64,000 bases of DNA from NCBI RefSeq assembly GCF_027942295.1, contig NZ_CP101416.1, positions 806,001 through 870,000 on the forward strand, in the 5' to 3' direction. This document shows, one piece after another, positions 19,529-30,840 of this stretch. The stretch comes from Pseudanabaena sp. Chao 1811 (lineage in GTDB: Bacteria > Cyanobacteriota > Cyanobacteriia > Pseudanabaenales > Pseudanabaenaceae). The position numbers and the translations under genes were made by a program. Numbering within the stretch: position 1 is the stretch's first letter; each line of letters starts with the position of its first letter. The notes beneath the pieces were generated by a model. That model saw nothing but the letters and a program-made list of their open reading frames with translations. It was not told where the DNA came from and did no database searches.

Positions 19529-19565
19529 GGCGCAAGTACGCAGATCAACAAATTTACCGTTAGAA

Positions 19566-19597
19566 ACAAAGAAGGTTCGCTGAGCGAACCTTCTTTG
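19566..19597. terminator. Terminator between ndhD and the sensor/phosphatase gene
   Basis: ACAAAGAAGGTTCGCT-GA-AGCGAACCTTCTTTGT-type hairpin with T-tracts. It ends ndhD, which is transcribed leftwards. Confidence 0.75.
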
Positions 19598-19600
19598 TTG

Positions 19601-21199
19601 TTATTTAGTCAAGCTCGGTGCAGGTTGCGCTTGTATTGCTGCTAAACGTTTGTTGTCGCGTTTATTAGCTAATACTGGCACTGCATCACGGAGGACACCA
19701 GCTAACTGAGTTGTGGTCGAATCGTACATTTGAGTAACGATTTTGGGATAGAACCCAATACCGATGATGGGAATCAAGAGACAAGCGATGATAAACACTT
19801 CGCGAGGTTCTGCATCTACAAGTTCTTGATGAGATGTGAGCTGAGTATTTTCTTTGCCATAGAAAATTTCACGCAACATCGATAGCAGATAGACAGGCGT
19901 TAAGATCACACCCACTGCCATGAGCAAGATGGCAATTACTTTAAAAGTGCCACTATAGGCATCACTAGTAGCAAAGCCGACAAAGACCATCACTTCCGCC
20001 ACAAATCCACTCATCCCCGGTAGAGCAAGGGAAGCAAGGGAACAGGTGGTAAACATAGCAAAGATTTTCGGCATCTGCTGACCGACTCCGCCCATCTCAT
20101 CGAGGATCAGAGTATGCGTGCGATCGTAGGTTGCACCCACAAGGAAGAATAAGCTTGCGCCGATGAGTCCGTGGGAAATCATTTGCAACATTGCCCCACT
20201 TGTTCCGAGATCGGTAAATGAAGCTAAACCGATCAGCACAAAGCCCATGTGGGAAATTGATGAATAGGCAATTTTGCGTTTGAGGCTGCGCTGGGCAAAG
20301 GAGGTAAGAGCAGCGTAGATAATATTCACGATCCCCAAAATTACGAGGATGGGGGCAAAGTACGCATGAGCTTCAGGCAACATCCCTGCATTCATCCGCA
20401 TTAGGGCATAACCACCCATTTTCAAGAGAATACCTGCGAGGAGCATGTGGACGGGTGCTGTCGCTTCACCATGCGCGTCAGGTAGCCATGTATGCAGAGG
20501 GAAAATCGGCAACTTGACCCCGTAGGAAATCAAGAATGCACCATAGGCGAGTAGCTGGAAGGTGAGGGGATAGTTTTTGTTAGCAAGGGTTTGCATATCA
20601 AAGGAGATCGTATCCCCATAGAATGCCATGGCAAGCCCTGCAACAAGGATAAACAGAGAACCGATCGCTGTGTAGAGAATAAACTTGGTAGCGGCGTAGA
20701 GACGCTTGTAGCCCCCCCAAATCGATAGCAAGAGGTAAACGGGGATGAGTTCTAATTCCCATGTCAGGAAAAACAGCAGCATATCCTGTACGGCAAAGAC
20801 GGCAATCTGTGCGCCATACATCGATAGCAATAAGAAATAAAATAAGCGTGGCTTCAGTGTGACGGGCCAGGATGCCAAGATTGCTAATGTGGTGATAAAT
20901 CCAGTCAGCATGACCAAGGGCATCGAGAGTCCATCAACGCCGACTGACCAATTTAGCCCCAGATCGGGAACCCATGCGTATTTCTCGACGAGTTGTAAAT
21001 TGGGGTTGCTGTAGTCATACTTCGTGCAGAAAGCATAGGCGATCGCCGCGAAGTCAATCAGTCCCACAACTAGCGAAAACCAACGAATGGTTTTGCCGTC
21101 CCCTTTGTCTGGCACAAAGGCAACTAAGAGAGACATAAGTATGGGGAAGGCGATGATAAACGTGAGCCAAGGGAAGTTTTCGAGACTTAACATAATCAA
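19601..21199 (-). CDS. ndhD: NAD(P)H-quinone oxidoreductase subunit 4 (NdhD)
   Basis: NdhD is a second antiporter-like proton-pumping subunit of NDH-1. The 532-residue protein has the conserved features of the D1/D2 type: [73 protein letters not shown] and [16 protein letters not shown]. Fourteen or so transmembrane helices are apparent. ATG 21199 gives [11 protein letters not shown]; a second Met two codons in is possible. ndhF is on the opposite strand 4.5 kb away, so they are not co-transcribed. Confidence 0.94.
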   Translation of the reverse strand: MIMLSLENFPWLTFIIAFPILMSLLVAFVPDKGDGKTIRWFSLVVGLIDFAAIAYAFCTKYDYSNPNLQLVEKYAWVPDLGLNWSVGVDGLSMPLVMLTGFITTLAILASWPVTLKPRLFYFLLLSMYGAQIAVFAVQDMLLFFLTWELELIPVYLLLSIWGGYKRLYAATKFILYTAIGSLFILVAGLAMAFYGDTISFDMQTLANKNYPLTFQLLAYGAFLISYGVKLPIFPLHTWLPDAHGEATAPVHMLLAGILLKMGGYALMRMNAGMLPEAHAYFAPILVILGIVNIIYAALTSFAQRSLKRKIAYSSISHMGFVLIGLASFTDLGTSGAMLQMISHGLIGASLFFLVGATYDRTHTLILDEMGGVGQQMPKIFAMFTTCSLASLALPGMSGFVAEVMVFVGFATSDAYSGTFKVIAILLMAVGVILTPVYLLSMLREIFYGKENTQLTSHQELVDAEPREVFIIACLLIPIIGIGFYPKIVTQMYDSTTTQLAGVLRDAVPVLANKRDNKRLAAIQAQPAPSLTK

Positions 21200-21519
21200 A
21201 AGTAACCGTTGTAATTACCCACCCATTTTCTAGACAGTCATTGTACCTACGCTCTCTTGTTGAGTTTGCAGTTATTTATAGTTACTTAAACCTAGTCAAT
21301 CAGCCTAAATTTCGAAATCAAGACTGGGATCATTACATCATCAGGGATTAGGCAGATTTGAGAAGCTTTAAATCAACTTGAAGTTTTGTAAAGAGAAGTT
21401 AACAAATAGAGACAATTGTTTACATATCCCTGATTTGGCGAACCTGTGGCTAGGGGTTTGCAATTTTCTGCTAATCTCGAAAGTGAATAAATTATTTTTT
21501 TAATAGAGAGATTTTAGGC
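21200..21519. other. Divergent promoter region of ndhD and psbU
   Basis: 320 bases without a recognisable gene. It must hold both promoters. I see no conserved RNA or palindrome and do not assign -35/-10 boxes. Confidence 0.5.
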
Positions 21520-21903
21520 ATGAAAGCACTGATACGCTTTTCTGTTTTATTAGTGGCGATCGCGTCAATTTGGACAACTGGCTTTTTAGGTTCTTTTGGC
21601 AGTAACGCTGCATTTGCCGAAGACTTACCTCCTACTAACTTCTACACGCAAGATACTAGCAAAATTGATTTAAATAACGCTAATATCAACGCTTTTCGTG
21701 AAGTACGTGGCGCTTATCCTACATTAGGTCGCATTATCATTGAGAATGCTCCTTACAAATCCTTTGATGAGGTTTTAAACATTGCAGGGTTGAGTGATGC
21801 ACAAAAAGAAATCCTCAAAGCAAATGCTGACAAGTTCTCCCTCAAAAAGCCCGATGAGTCTTTAGGTCGTGAACGTATCAACAACGCTAACTACAGACTA
21901 TAA
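21520..21903 (+). CDS. psbU: Photosystem II 12 kDa extrinsic protein
   Basis: PsbU binds the lumenal side of photosystem II and stabilises the oxygen-evolving Mn cluster. The 127-residue precursor starts with a signal peptide (positive start, hydrophobic stretch LIRFSVLLVAIASIWTTGFL, likely cleavage near AFA-ED at about 33). The mature part has the family's helix-hairpin-helix-like core: DLNNANINAFREVRGAYPTL and GRIIIENAPYKSFDEVLNIA. Length is normal. It lies upstream of nadB with a hairpin between, so it is probably transcribed alone. Confidence 0.96.
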   Translation: MKALIRFSVLLVAIASIWTTGFLGSFGSNAAFAEDLPPTNFYTQDTSKIDLNNANINAFREVRGAYPTLGRIIIENAPYKSFDEVLNIAGLSDAQKEILKANADKFSLKKPDESLGRERINNANYRL

Positions 21904-21968
21904 GCACATAGACTTCAAGAAGACCATGCAAGTGTGGTTTTTAAGAAATTTGATGCAATAGACTAGTA

Positions 21969-21997
21969 AGTAAAGGGGCGCAATGCGCCCCTTTACT
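21969..21997. terminator. Terminator after psbU
   Basis: Perfect hairpin AGTAAAGGGGCGC-AAT-GCGCCCCTTTACT. It separates psbU from nadB. Confidence 0.75.
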
Positions 21998-22025
21998 CTA
22001 TGGGTTTTAAGAAGGGCGATCGAGC

Positions 22026-23669
22026 GTGGACTTTAAAAAATTTGATGCAATTGTAATTGGTGGAGGGGCAGCAGGGTTATATACTGCTCTTTCTTTGTCT
22101 GACTCCTTGGGTGATCATCATGCGTCTCAAGAACGTGATTGGAAAATCGCGCTGATCACCAAGGATAACTTGACAATCTCGGCAAGTGATTGGGCGCAGG
22201 GTGGTATTGCGGCGGTAATTGATCGCAATGACTCAGTTAATTTACATATCGAAGATACCCTTCGTGCAGGTGCTGGACTTTGCGAACGGGAAGCTGTCGA
22301 AGTGCTGGTTAGCCAAGCTAAACCGCAAATCCATAAACTTTTAGAATTTGGTGTCGATTTCGATCGCCTACAGGATAAGTCCCTTGCCCTGACCCTAGAG
22401 GCAGCCCATTCAAGGCGGCGGGTTCTCCATGCTGCCGATGCCACAGGGAGAGAGCTAGTTAGCACTTTGGCAAGAAGGGTCGTTGATCGTCCCAATATTC
22501 AAGTTTTAGAAGGAGTTTTAGTTCTCGATTTATTGCTAGAAAAAACGCCATCAGGCGATCGCTGTGTGGGGGTTTCCTGTATCGAATTCCATCAAGATCC
22601 GAATAAGGTTATAGGATTACTTGCGCCTGTAACGGTACTTGCTACGGGTGGCGGCGCTCAAGTCTTTTCCCAAAATACAAACCCTCCTGCTAGTACTGGT
22701 GATGGCGTAGCGATCGCATGGCGTGCAGGCGCAAAGGTACGCGATCTCGAATTTGTGCAGTTTCATCCCACCGCCTTAGCCATTGAAGGCGCACCAAGAT
22801 TTTTAATTAGCGAGGCAGTACGCGGCGAGGGAGCGCATTTAATTGACCATAATGGAGATCGCTTTGCCTTTGAATATCATCCAGAGGGAGAACTCGCGCC
22901 GCGAGATGTAGTTAGCCGTGCTATTTTTCAGCATTTACAAAAAACTGGCGAACCCACAGTATTTTTAGACTTGTCACCGATTGATCGCGATCGCATTGCC
23001 TATCGTTTTCCCAACATCATCAAAATTTGTCAAAAATGGCATATTGATCTTTTCTCACAACCGATCCCCGTCACTCCCGCCGCCCATTACTGCATGGGTG
23101 GGATCATTACTGATACATGGGGAGCTAGTTCTATTAATGGTTTGTATGCAGTTGGCGAAAGTTCTAGCACGGGGGTTCATGGAGCAAATCGCCTAGCCAG
23201 TAATTCACTCTTAGAATGCTTTGTCTTTGGGGTGCGTTTAGCCGAAAAGGTCGCTCAGGATTTGATTCACAACAATCAAATGAGCAATCTAGATATGGTC
23301 ACAAACCTTGATGAACTGAAGTTTACCGATCTCCATTTCCATGGGGAATCTCAAGAGCGGATTGCGGCTATTCGCCAAGAACTAAGAGATCTAACATGGA
23401 GATCGGTAGGAATTTGTCGTAATGCCGAGGCGATGGAAACTGCGATCGCCCAAATCCAAACCCTCCAAAAAGAAATTTCGACACTGCGGAGCAAAACACG
23501 CCTTTGGGTAGAAACCCACAACCTGATTGATTTTGCCTATTTACTAGTCAAATCCGCCCTATTTCGTACTGAAAGTCGCGGCGCACATTTCCGACTGGAT
23601 TATCCAGATACAGCATCCGCTTGGCAAGTACATACTGTCATTCAGGCTCAAAAAATCATTGCCCAATAG
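22026..23669 (+). CDS. nadB: L-aspartate oxidase
   Basis: NadB oxidises L-aspartate to iminoaspartate, the first step of de novo NAD synthesis. The 547-residue flavoprotein has the FAD motif (VIGGGAAGLYTAL), SDWAQGGIAAVI, the HSRRRVLHAADATGRE segment, the active-site region FVQFHPTAL and EAVRGEGAHL, and the C-terminal FAD site YAVGESSSTGVHGANRLASN. The start is GTG 22026, with AAGGG about 10 bases upstream and the FAD motif close to the N-terminus as expected. nadA and nadC are not adjacent. Confidence 0.95.
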   Translation: MDFKKFDAIVIGGGAAGLYTALSLSDSLGDHHASQERDWKIALITKDNLTISASDWAQGGIAAVIDRNDSVNLHIEDTLRAGAGLCEREAVEVLVSQAKPQIHKLLEFGVDFDRLQDKSLALTLEAAHSRRRVLHAADATGRELVSTLARRVVDRPNIQVLEGVLVLDLLLEKTPSGDRCVGVSCIEFHQDPNKVIGLLAPVTVLATGGGAQVFSQNTNPPASTGDGVAIAWRAGAKVRDLEFVQFHPTALAIEGAPRFLISEAVRGEGAHLIDHNGDRFAFEYHPEGELAPRDVVSRAIFQHLQKTGEPTVFLDLSPIDRDRIAYRFPNIIKICQKWHIDLFSQPIPVTPAAHYCMGGIITDTWGASSINGLYAVGESSSTGVHGANRLASNSLLECFVFGVRLAEKVAQDLIHNNQMSNLDMVTNLDELKFTDLHFHGESQERIAAIRQELRDLTWRSVGICRNAEAMETAIAQIQTLQKEISTLRSKTRLWVETHNLIDFAYLLVKSALFRTESRGAHFRLDYPDTASAWQVHTVIQAQKIIAQ

Positions 23670-23671
23670 AT

Positions 23672-23765
23672 TAGGGTTCTGCAATTTAGTAAAGAACCCA
23701 ATTTTTGATGGTGCGGCTTTGTCGCACCATCAAAAATTGGGTTCTTATTTTACGGCTAACCCCCT
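23672..23765. mobile_element. MITE-like inverted-repeat element, family A copy 1 (after nadB)
   Basis: The left end TAGGGTTCTGCAATTTAG continues to TAAAGAACCC and is complementary to the right end GGGTTCTTATTTTACGGC...CCCTA. The centre is a perfect stem (CAATTTTTGATGGTGCG...). Two other copies (36812, 40244) share the ends GGGTT-TGCGATTTAATAAA but have different stems. It has no coding capacity and also serves as the hairpin behind nadB. Confidence 0.65.
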
Positions 23766-23910
23766 ATATTTTTTAACAACCATCTAAAGGTATGGGTTTG
23801 ATTGATTTATTTGTCGATTTATTTATTTTTATAGACTTATATTGCTAAAATGTTACACATCGCAATAAAAAGACAAATTTCTATCAACTTTCAGCAAAAA
23901 GGATAAATCA

Positions 23911-24264
23911 ATGGCACTTTTCGGATTATTTGGCAAAAAAGATCAAAGCGACGACTCGAACAAATCAGACTCTTCCTACTTCCTCGATCAGGATGCCGCT
24001 AAAACCTTCGGTGACATTGACTATATGCGTACACCCAAGGCTGTCAAAAAAACATTCCCAACCGTTAATGGTGTTAAGGGCGCAGAAGTCGTAGAAATCG
24101 TTTCTGCTACTGAAAAGGTTGAAGGTTCTGAACTAGGAGTTTCTAGCAGCAAAGCTTCTGAATCGACTCCCAAATCTACATTTGAACCAAAACCAATTAA
24201 TACTCGCGTAGATTCCAGCATGGATATCTTCCTCAACATGGCAAAAGACATCAAAAAGCGTTAG
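23911..24264 (+). CDS. Small conserved cyanobacterial protein, unknown function
   Basis: A 117-residue hydrophilic protein, no membrane segment. The start (MALFGLFGKKDQ) is followed by a short conserved-looking core, SYFLDQDAAKTFGDIDYMRT, then a Ser/Glu/Lys-rich tail that looks disordered and ends in MDIFLNMAKDIKKR. AAAAGGA is 8 bases upstream of the ATG. I do not recognise a characterised family. It is transcribed alone, followed by a strong terminator. Confidence 0.75.
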   Translation: MALFGLFGKKDQSDDSNKSDSSYFLDQDAAKTFGDIDYMRTPKAVKKTFPTVNGVKGAEVVEIVSATEKVEGSELGVSSSKASESTPKSTFEPKPINTRVDSSMDIFLNMAKDIKKR

Positions 24265-24273
24265 AAATAGAAC

Positions 24274-24326
24274 AAACTAAAAATAGAAAAGCCCTTGCTG
24301 AGCAAGGGCTTTTCTATTTTTAGTTT
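24274..24326. terminator. Bidirectional terminator between convergent genes
   Basis: Arms of 25 bases (AAACTAAAAATAGAAAAGCC...) around loop TGA. It also reaches the 3' end of the gene on the opposite strand. Confidence 0.85.
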
Positions 24327-24829
24327 TAAACTTCCACTTTCAAACCCAGTTTCTCAGCCACACGTTTCTGAAATGCAGCTAAACCACCTTGATCTTTAAA
24401 CTCTTCATTCAGATTTTGAATATGATCAAGCTCTATAGCTTTACCACCACGTAGATTAAGGTCAAAGCCAAAAACATCATCCTGACTAGGCGCATTATCC
24501 CAAATGTGAGCATCTGGCGTATGCAACGATTCTGGGGCAATCCATAACACTTGAACGCGGCGCGTAAGCGCGAAGTCAGGGTGGTTTGGATCATCATGAA
24601 TTTGATCATCTAAAACTTTAACCAAGTGCGTTACTTTTGTACGCTGGCGCAACAGGAGCAGATCGCCTTCTTGGAGTTTGCGAAAGTTTGCATCATGTTT
24701 TGTATTCCAGTGCAGCTTAAACTCTGGTACTAGAGAAGGATAACCAATTTCATCATGTCGATATACCCACACATCGGGATTATTAACATTTTTAGTCCAT
24801 TTAAGGCGTGACAAGTCAATTTTAGACAT
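24326..24829 (-). CDS. Uncharacterised protein, possible PUA/EVE-like fold
   Basis: A 167-residue soluble protein. The segment KLQEGDLLLLRQRTKVTHLV, followed by KVLDD, resembles the barrel strands of EVE/PUA-like domains that bind modified nucleic acids, but the match is only by pattern. Aromatic and acidic residues are frequent (VWVYRHDEIGYPSLVPEF). I chose ATG 24829 (MSKIDLSRLKW); the longer frame from 24868 adds a hydrophobic stretch unlike the rest. It lies upstream of no other gene on its strand and downstream of the chl cluster region, but is separated by a terminator. Confidence 0.65.
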   Translation of the reverse strand: MSKIDLSRLKWTKNVNNPDVWVYRHDEIGYPSLVPEFKLHWNTKHDANFRKLQEGDLLLLRQRTKVTHLVKVLDDQIHDDPNHPDFALTRRVQVLWIAPESLHTPDAHIWDNAPSQDDVFGFDLNLRGGKAIELDHIQNLNEEFKDQGGLAAFQKRVAEKLGLKVEV

Positions 24830-24960
24830 TATGACATTTACAAATATTGTGATTAGCAGAACGCTCAATCAGGTTTCAAGTTCCCACCTAATCGCCCCAC
24901 AATATTTAAGATATCTGATTTTTTTAAAATTGTAAAGTGAAAAAATCGTTTATAAATTGT

Positions 24961-24998
24961 AATCAAAAAGCCCTCACTAAGTGAGGGCTTTTTTGATG
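24961..24998. terminator. Terminator after chlL
   Basis: ATCAAAAAGCCCTCACT-AAGTGAGGGCTTTTTTGAT hairpin. It ends the chlN-chlB-chlL run, which is transcribed leftwards. Confidence 0.85.
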
Positions 24999-24999
24999 A

Positions 25000-25911
<912 letters not shown>

Positions 25912-25931
25912 CTAATCTTAAATAATTTTTT

Positions 25932-25973
25932 TACTCCCCCTCTCCCAATGGGAGAAGGGGCTGGGGGATGAGG
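25932..25973. repeat. Dispersed-type palindromic repeat between chlB and chlL
   Basis: CCCCTCTCCCAATGGGAGAAGGGG and an adjacent CTGGGGGATGAGGG. This type of pyrimidine/purine repeat is common between cyanobacterial genes. A similar core lies inside the element at 40277-40431. Confidence 0.55.
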
Positions 25974-25977
25974 GCAA

Positions 25978-27642
25978 TTACTTGCCGATCGCTGCTTTTG
26001 CTTCGTAGAGAGTTTCTACGGTGATCGAAGTGATCCCGCGATCGCTAGCAAATTTCTCCGTATTGCGTTTGATTTTGCCTCGGACAAAGAAGGGAATCTT
26101 CTTTAACTCAGCTTCACCATCCGCACTCCAAGTAATGCCTTCAACCTCTTGAGCTAAGGGTGTAAGAACAGCTTGATTAGAAACAGCATGAACTGTCGAA
26201 GCGATCGCTGATTCGGGCGATCGTAACTCTTGTGCTGGTGCAGTATGCAGATGACTCATATGGCCCTCCGCAAACTCGAAGTCTTCCTTGAACATGCCAA
26301 TCAAATGTTCTTCTAGACCCATCATCAAAGGATGTACCCAGCTATCAAAAATCACATTCGCGCCTTCCCAACCCATTTGCGGTGAGTAACGAGCAGGCAC
26401 ATCTTGAACATGAATTGGCGCAGAAATTACCGCGCAAGGGATACCCAAGCGTTTGGCAATATGTCGCTCCATCTGAGTGCCAAGCACTAGTTCTGGAGCG
26501 GCTTCAGCAACTTTAGCTTCTACGGCTAAATAGTCATCACTAATCACGGCTTCAAGCCCGTGCTTCTTGGCAACTTCGCGCACTTCCCGCGCAAATTCAC
26601 GGCTATAGGTTCCAATACCTACGAGGGTAAAGCCTAATTCTTCAGTAGCAATTCTGGCGGCAGCGAGGGCATGGGTAGCATCGCCGAAGATAAACACGCG
26701 CTTACCAGTTAAATAAGTAGAATCCACCGATCTCGAATACCAAGGCAGACGTGAAGCATTAGGATTTGCGGCGGTCGATAGGCGAGATACGTCCCAGTTA
26801 CCGAGAGTATCAGACTGCGATCGCTTCAGCGCTTCACTCACATCAATCTCGGCAACCTTGCCAATTTCGGCGATAAAATCACGGGTTGCACCGACCCCAA
26901 TCGGCACAGTCTTAATCGTCGGTTGCGCGAAACTACGATGTAACCAAGTGCAGGTAGTGAGGGCAATTTCAGGATAGAGGCAAATATTAAAATCTGCATC
27001 AGGAATCCTTAACAAGTCATCGGGAGTTGCACCCATTGGAGCAACTACATTTACATCGACACCTATTTCTGCCAATAACTTAATTACTTCCCGAATATCA
27101 TCACGACACCTAAAGCCAAGAGCCGTGGGACCAATAATATTTGCTTTCGGACGAAGTTGGGGATCGCGCTTAGGACGAGGAGTATTAGGCGGCGGCACAA
27201 CGGGCAGCAGTAACGTGCGAACTAAATGATAGAGAGTCTCACTCGCACCCCAGTTTTCCTTTTTAGAATAGGCAGGTAACTCTAAACTCACAATCGGAAT
27301 TGGTAAGTTCATGCCCTTAGCCAGAGAACCTGGTTGATCTTGAATCAACTCGGCAGTGCAGCTTTCGCCAACTAGCATGACCTGAGGCTTAAATCTCTCA
27401 TAAGCATCGCGTACCGAAGTCTTCACCATCTCCGCAGTGTCACCACCAAGATCGCGAGCTTGGAAAGTTGTATAGGTAACAGGAGGACGGCGATCGCGTC
27501 TTTCGATCATCGTAAATAATAAATCAGCGTAAGTATCGCCCTGCGGCGCATGAAGTACATAATGTACTCCTTCCATACCAGTTGCAATTCGCATCGCTCC
27601 CACATGGGGAGGACCTTCGTAAGTCCAGAGGGTTAGTTCCAT
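25978..27642 (-). CDS. chlB: Dark protochlorophyllide reductase subunit ChlB (alpha/BchB type)
   Basis: ChlB and ChlN form the catalytic NB complex, where protochlorophyllide ring D is reduced; ChlB supplies one Asp ligand to the cluster. The 554-residue protein opens with [17 protein letters not shown] and has [17 protein letters not shown]-like [58 protein letters not shown] and the C-terminal [15 protein letters not shown]. Beta-cyanobacterial ChlB begins differently (MKLAYWMYAGP), so this is the alpha-cyanobacterial/proteobacterial type. I chose ATG 27642; the longer frame would translate a heptamer repeat. It is about 45 residues longer than typical. Confidence 0.94.
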   Translation of the reverse strand: MELTLWTYEGPPHVGAMRIATGMEGVHYVLHAPQGDTYADLLFTMIERRDRRPPVTYTTFQARDLGGDTAEMVKTSVRDAYERFKPQVMLVGESCTAELIQDQPGSLAKGMNLPIPIVSLELPAYSKKENWGASETLYHLVRTLLLPVVPPPNTPRPKRDPQLRPKANIIGPTALGFRCRDDIREVIKLLAEIGVDVNVVAPMGATPDDLLRIPDADFNICLYPEIALTTCTWLHRSFAQPTIKTVPIGVGATRDFIAEIGKVAEIDVSEALKRSQSDTLGNWDVSRLSTAANPNASRLPWYSRSVDSTYLTGKRVFIFGDATHALAAARIATEELGFTLVGIGTYSREFAREVREVAKKHGLEAVISDDYLAVEAKVAEAAPELVLGTQMERHIAKRLGIPCAVISAPIHVQDVPARYSPQMGWEGANVIFDSWVHPLMMGLEEHLIGMFKEDFEFAEGHMSHLHTAPAQELRSPESAIASTVHAVSNQAVLTPLAQEVEGITWSADGEAELKKIPFFVRGKIKRNTEKFASDRGITSITVETLYEAKAAIGK

Positions 27643-27645
27643 AGA

Positions 27646-27677
27646 TTGGTAATTGGTAATTGGTAATTGGTAATTGG
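27646..27677. repeat. Heptamer short tandem repeat (TTGGTAA)
   Basis: Four copies of TTGGTAA plus TTGG in a row, immediately upstream of the chlB start codon. It is a short tandemly repeated repetitive (STRR) sequence of the kind known from cyanobacteria. A looser AGCTTTTAGC repeat continues to about 27700. Confidence 0.85.
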
Positions 27678-27732
27678 CTTTTAGCAATTAGCTTTTAGCT
27701 TTTACTAGTCACAGATAGCTAATCGCTAACAG

Positions 27733-29361
<1,629 letters not shown>

Positions 29362-30102
29362 ATGCTAGATTTTTGGACAAAAACCAGTGGTACTTGGATT
29401 AATATCTTTGCGATCGCCATTGGTACATTTTTAGGATTAATCCTGCGAGGACGATTTCTTTCGCAAGTTTTGCCAATTCTCAAACAGGCGATCGGGCTAA
29501 TCACCATGTTTGTCAGCATTAACATGGCAAATAGCTTACTCAAGGTTAAAGCTGGAGCTTTAGATGGAGTGATCCTATCTTTGATTGCCTTAATTATTGG
29601 TGGCGTGATTGGCGAACTCAGTCAGCTTGAGAAACATCTAGAATCCGTTGGCGACTGGCTAAAAGCTAAATTTAAGGGAAAAGGTAAGTTTACAGAAGGT
29701 TTTGTGGCAGCAAGCCTGTTGTTTTGTATTGGACCAATGGCAATTATTGGTAGCCTCAACAATGGATTGACTGGCGATAATAACCTACTAGCGTTGAAAT
29801 CAGCCCTTGACGGTTTTATTTCGATCGTATTTGCCAGCACTTATGGCATTGGTGTGGGTTTCTCAGCCTTGCCTGTTGGGCTTTACCAAGGCATTATGTC
29901 AGTGCTTGCAGGCAACTTAGCCCAAAGCTTACCAGACCCAGCTAATGCTCAACCAGTACTCATTATTACTGGCGTTGGTGGATTAATGCTGTTGGGACTC
30001 GGTTTAAATTTATTAGAACTAGCAAAAGTCCGCGTTGCTTCTTTTTTACCAGCACTGGCGATCGCACCTTTAGTCTATTGGCTTGCCGACAGCTTCAAAT
30101 AA
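29362..30102 (+). CDS. DUF554 family membrane protein
   Basis: A 246-residue protein with six or seven hydrophobic helices. Family features are WINIFAIAIGTFLGLILRGR at the start, MFVSINMANSLL, GGVIGELSQLE, FCIGPMAIIGSLNNGLTGD and LPVGLYQGIMSVLAG. DUF554 (YdfK-like) proteins are widespread bacterial membrane proteins; transport is suspected but no substrate is known to me. It stands divergent from chlN and is followed by a terminator. Confidence 0.88.
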   Translation: MLDFWTKTSGTWINIFAIAIGTFLGLILRGRFLSQVLPILKQAIGLITMFVSINMANSLLKVKAGALDGVILSLIALIIGGVIGELSQLEKHLESVGDWLKAKFKGKGKFTEGFVAASLLFCIGPMAIIGSLNNGLTGDNNLLALKSALDGFISIVFASTYGIGVGFSALPVGLYQGIMSVLAGNLAQSLPDPANAQPVLIITGVGGLMLLGLGLNLLELAKVRVASFLPALAIAPLVYWLADSFK

Positions 30103-30139
30103 ACTAAGAGAGAGTTGCGGCGCAACTCTCTCTTAGTTT
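30101..30139. terminator. Terminator after the DUF554 gene
   Basis: Perfect hairpin AAACTAAGAGAGAGTTGC-GGC-GCAACTCTCTCTTAGTTT that begins within the stop codon. Confidence 0.8.
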
Positions 30140-30169
30140 TTGTTACACCTATTGTATATATGCTATAAA
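30140..30169 (+). promoter_or_regulatory. Putative promoter of the structured RNA
   Basis: TTGTTA (30140-30145) and TATAAA (30164-30169, preceded by TGC) are 18 bases apart. This would start transcription near G30177, exactly where the long closing stem of the RNA begins. Confidence 0.55.
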
Positions 30170-30176
30170 TTGTTAA

Positions 30177-30363
30177 GCTCCTCTGTGGCGTGCGTGACTA
30201 CCGATAATGTGTCTTGATCGATAATCGTTTTTAAGGAGTCTTCGTAATCTTCGCCGCAGTAAACCAGACCTGCATCTGGGAACTTTAAGTTAGGCGCAGT
30301 GCTTCGGCTCCACCTGGTTTTACCGGGTCAAACAACTGAGGTAAGACGGCGTTGCGGAGGGGT
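30177..30363 (+). ncRNA. ssaA: Structured RNA, probably 6S RNA (SsaA)
   Basis: This region has no reading frame but folds well. The 5' end GCUCCUCUGUGGCGU pairs over 15 consecutive positions with the 3' end ACGGCGUUGCGGAGGGGU, several being G-U pairs that exist only in the plus-strand RNA. Inside are smaller hairpins, for example CCAGA-CCUGCA-UCUGG and ACCUGGU-UUU-ACCGGGU. The length (~187 nt), a rod closed by a terminal stem, and its own promoter fit 6S RNA, which binds sigma-70 RNA polymerase. I identify it by architecture, not by a sequence match. SRP RNA, tmRNA and RNase P RNA hallmarks are absent. It lies 78 bases before initiator tRNA. Confidence 0.5.
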
Positions 30364-30441
30364 CAACCAACAAATTTTCAAGATTTTTTGAAAAGTGGTT
30401 GCAATTAAAGCAAAGCATGTTATATTAGATAAGCGAAACGA

Positions 30442-30515
<74 letters not shown>

Positions 30516-30524
30516 TTAAAAACC

Positions 30525-30566
30525 AAAAACAAAGAAGCCATCCTTCAGGATGGCTTCTTTGTTTTT
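30525..30566. terminator. Terminator after tRNA-fMet
   Basis: AAAAACAAAGAAGCCATCCT-TC-AGGATGGCTTCTTTGTTTTT. It also ends the small membrane-protein gene on the other strand. Confidence 0.88.
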
Positions 30567-30804
30567 ATGAGTTAGTGATACTTCTAAACAAGTAACCAAC
30601 TACTACACCAATCAAAAGCGCCCAAATCTGACCAGACTTTACAAAACTATCCCAACCCTTACCAATGTCACCCATGACATCTTGCTTAAACTGTTGGGCA
30701 ATCAAATCCGTGTTTATGTAAGAGTGTAGATCCGCGATATTTGTAGAAGGCGTAATTACTGACAGATCAGTGGTAGTTACTAAGTGATGAGCTAGGTCAA
30801 GCAT
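30565..30804 (-). CDS. Small single-pass membrane protein
   Basis: A 79-residue protein with a soluble N-terminal part and one C-terminal transmembrane helix (about 59-76, IWALLIGVVVGYLFRSI). I do not recognise it. The ATG at 30804 gives MLDLAHHLVTTTD. It sits 37 bases downstream of the GAF-PP2C gene on the same strand and might be co-transcribed. The ending of the frame on a strong terminator supports it as a real gene. Confidence 0.55.
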   Translation of the reverse strand: MLDLAHHLVTTTDLSVITPSTNIADLHSYINTDLIAQQFKQDVMGDIGKGWDSFVKSGQIWALLIGVVVGYLFRSITNS

Positions 30805-30840
30805 AATGTTATAGGTTTGGCGTAGAGGTAGAGGATTGAA

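Noticed and set aside
25932-25973. Terminator between chlB and chlL
   Set aside because: The CCCCTCTCCC...GGGAGAAGGGG repeat is a dispersed intergenic repeat without a U-run; chlL directly follows, so read-through is likely.
27643-27687. Longer N-terminus for ChlB
   Set aside because: The extra codons translate the TTGGTAA heptamer repeat; the family start is [10 protein letters not shown].
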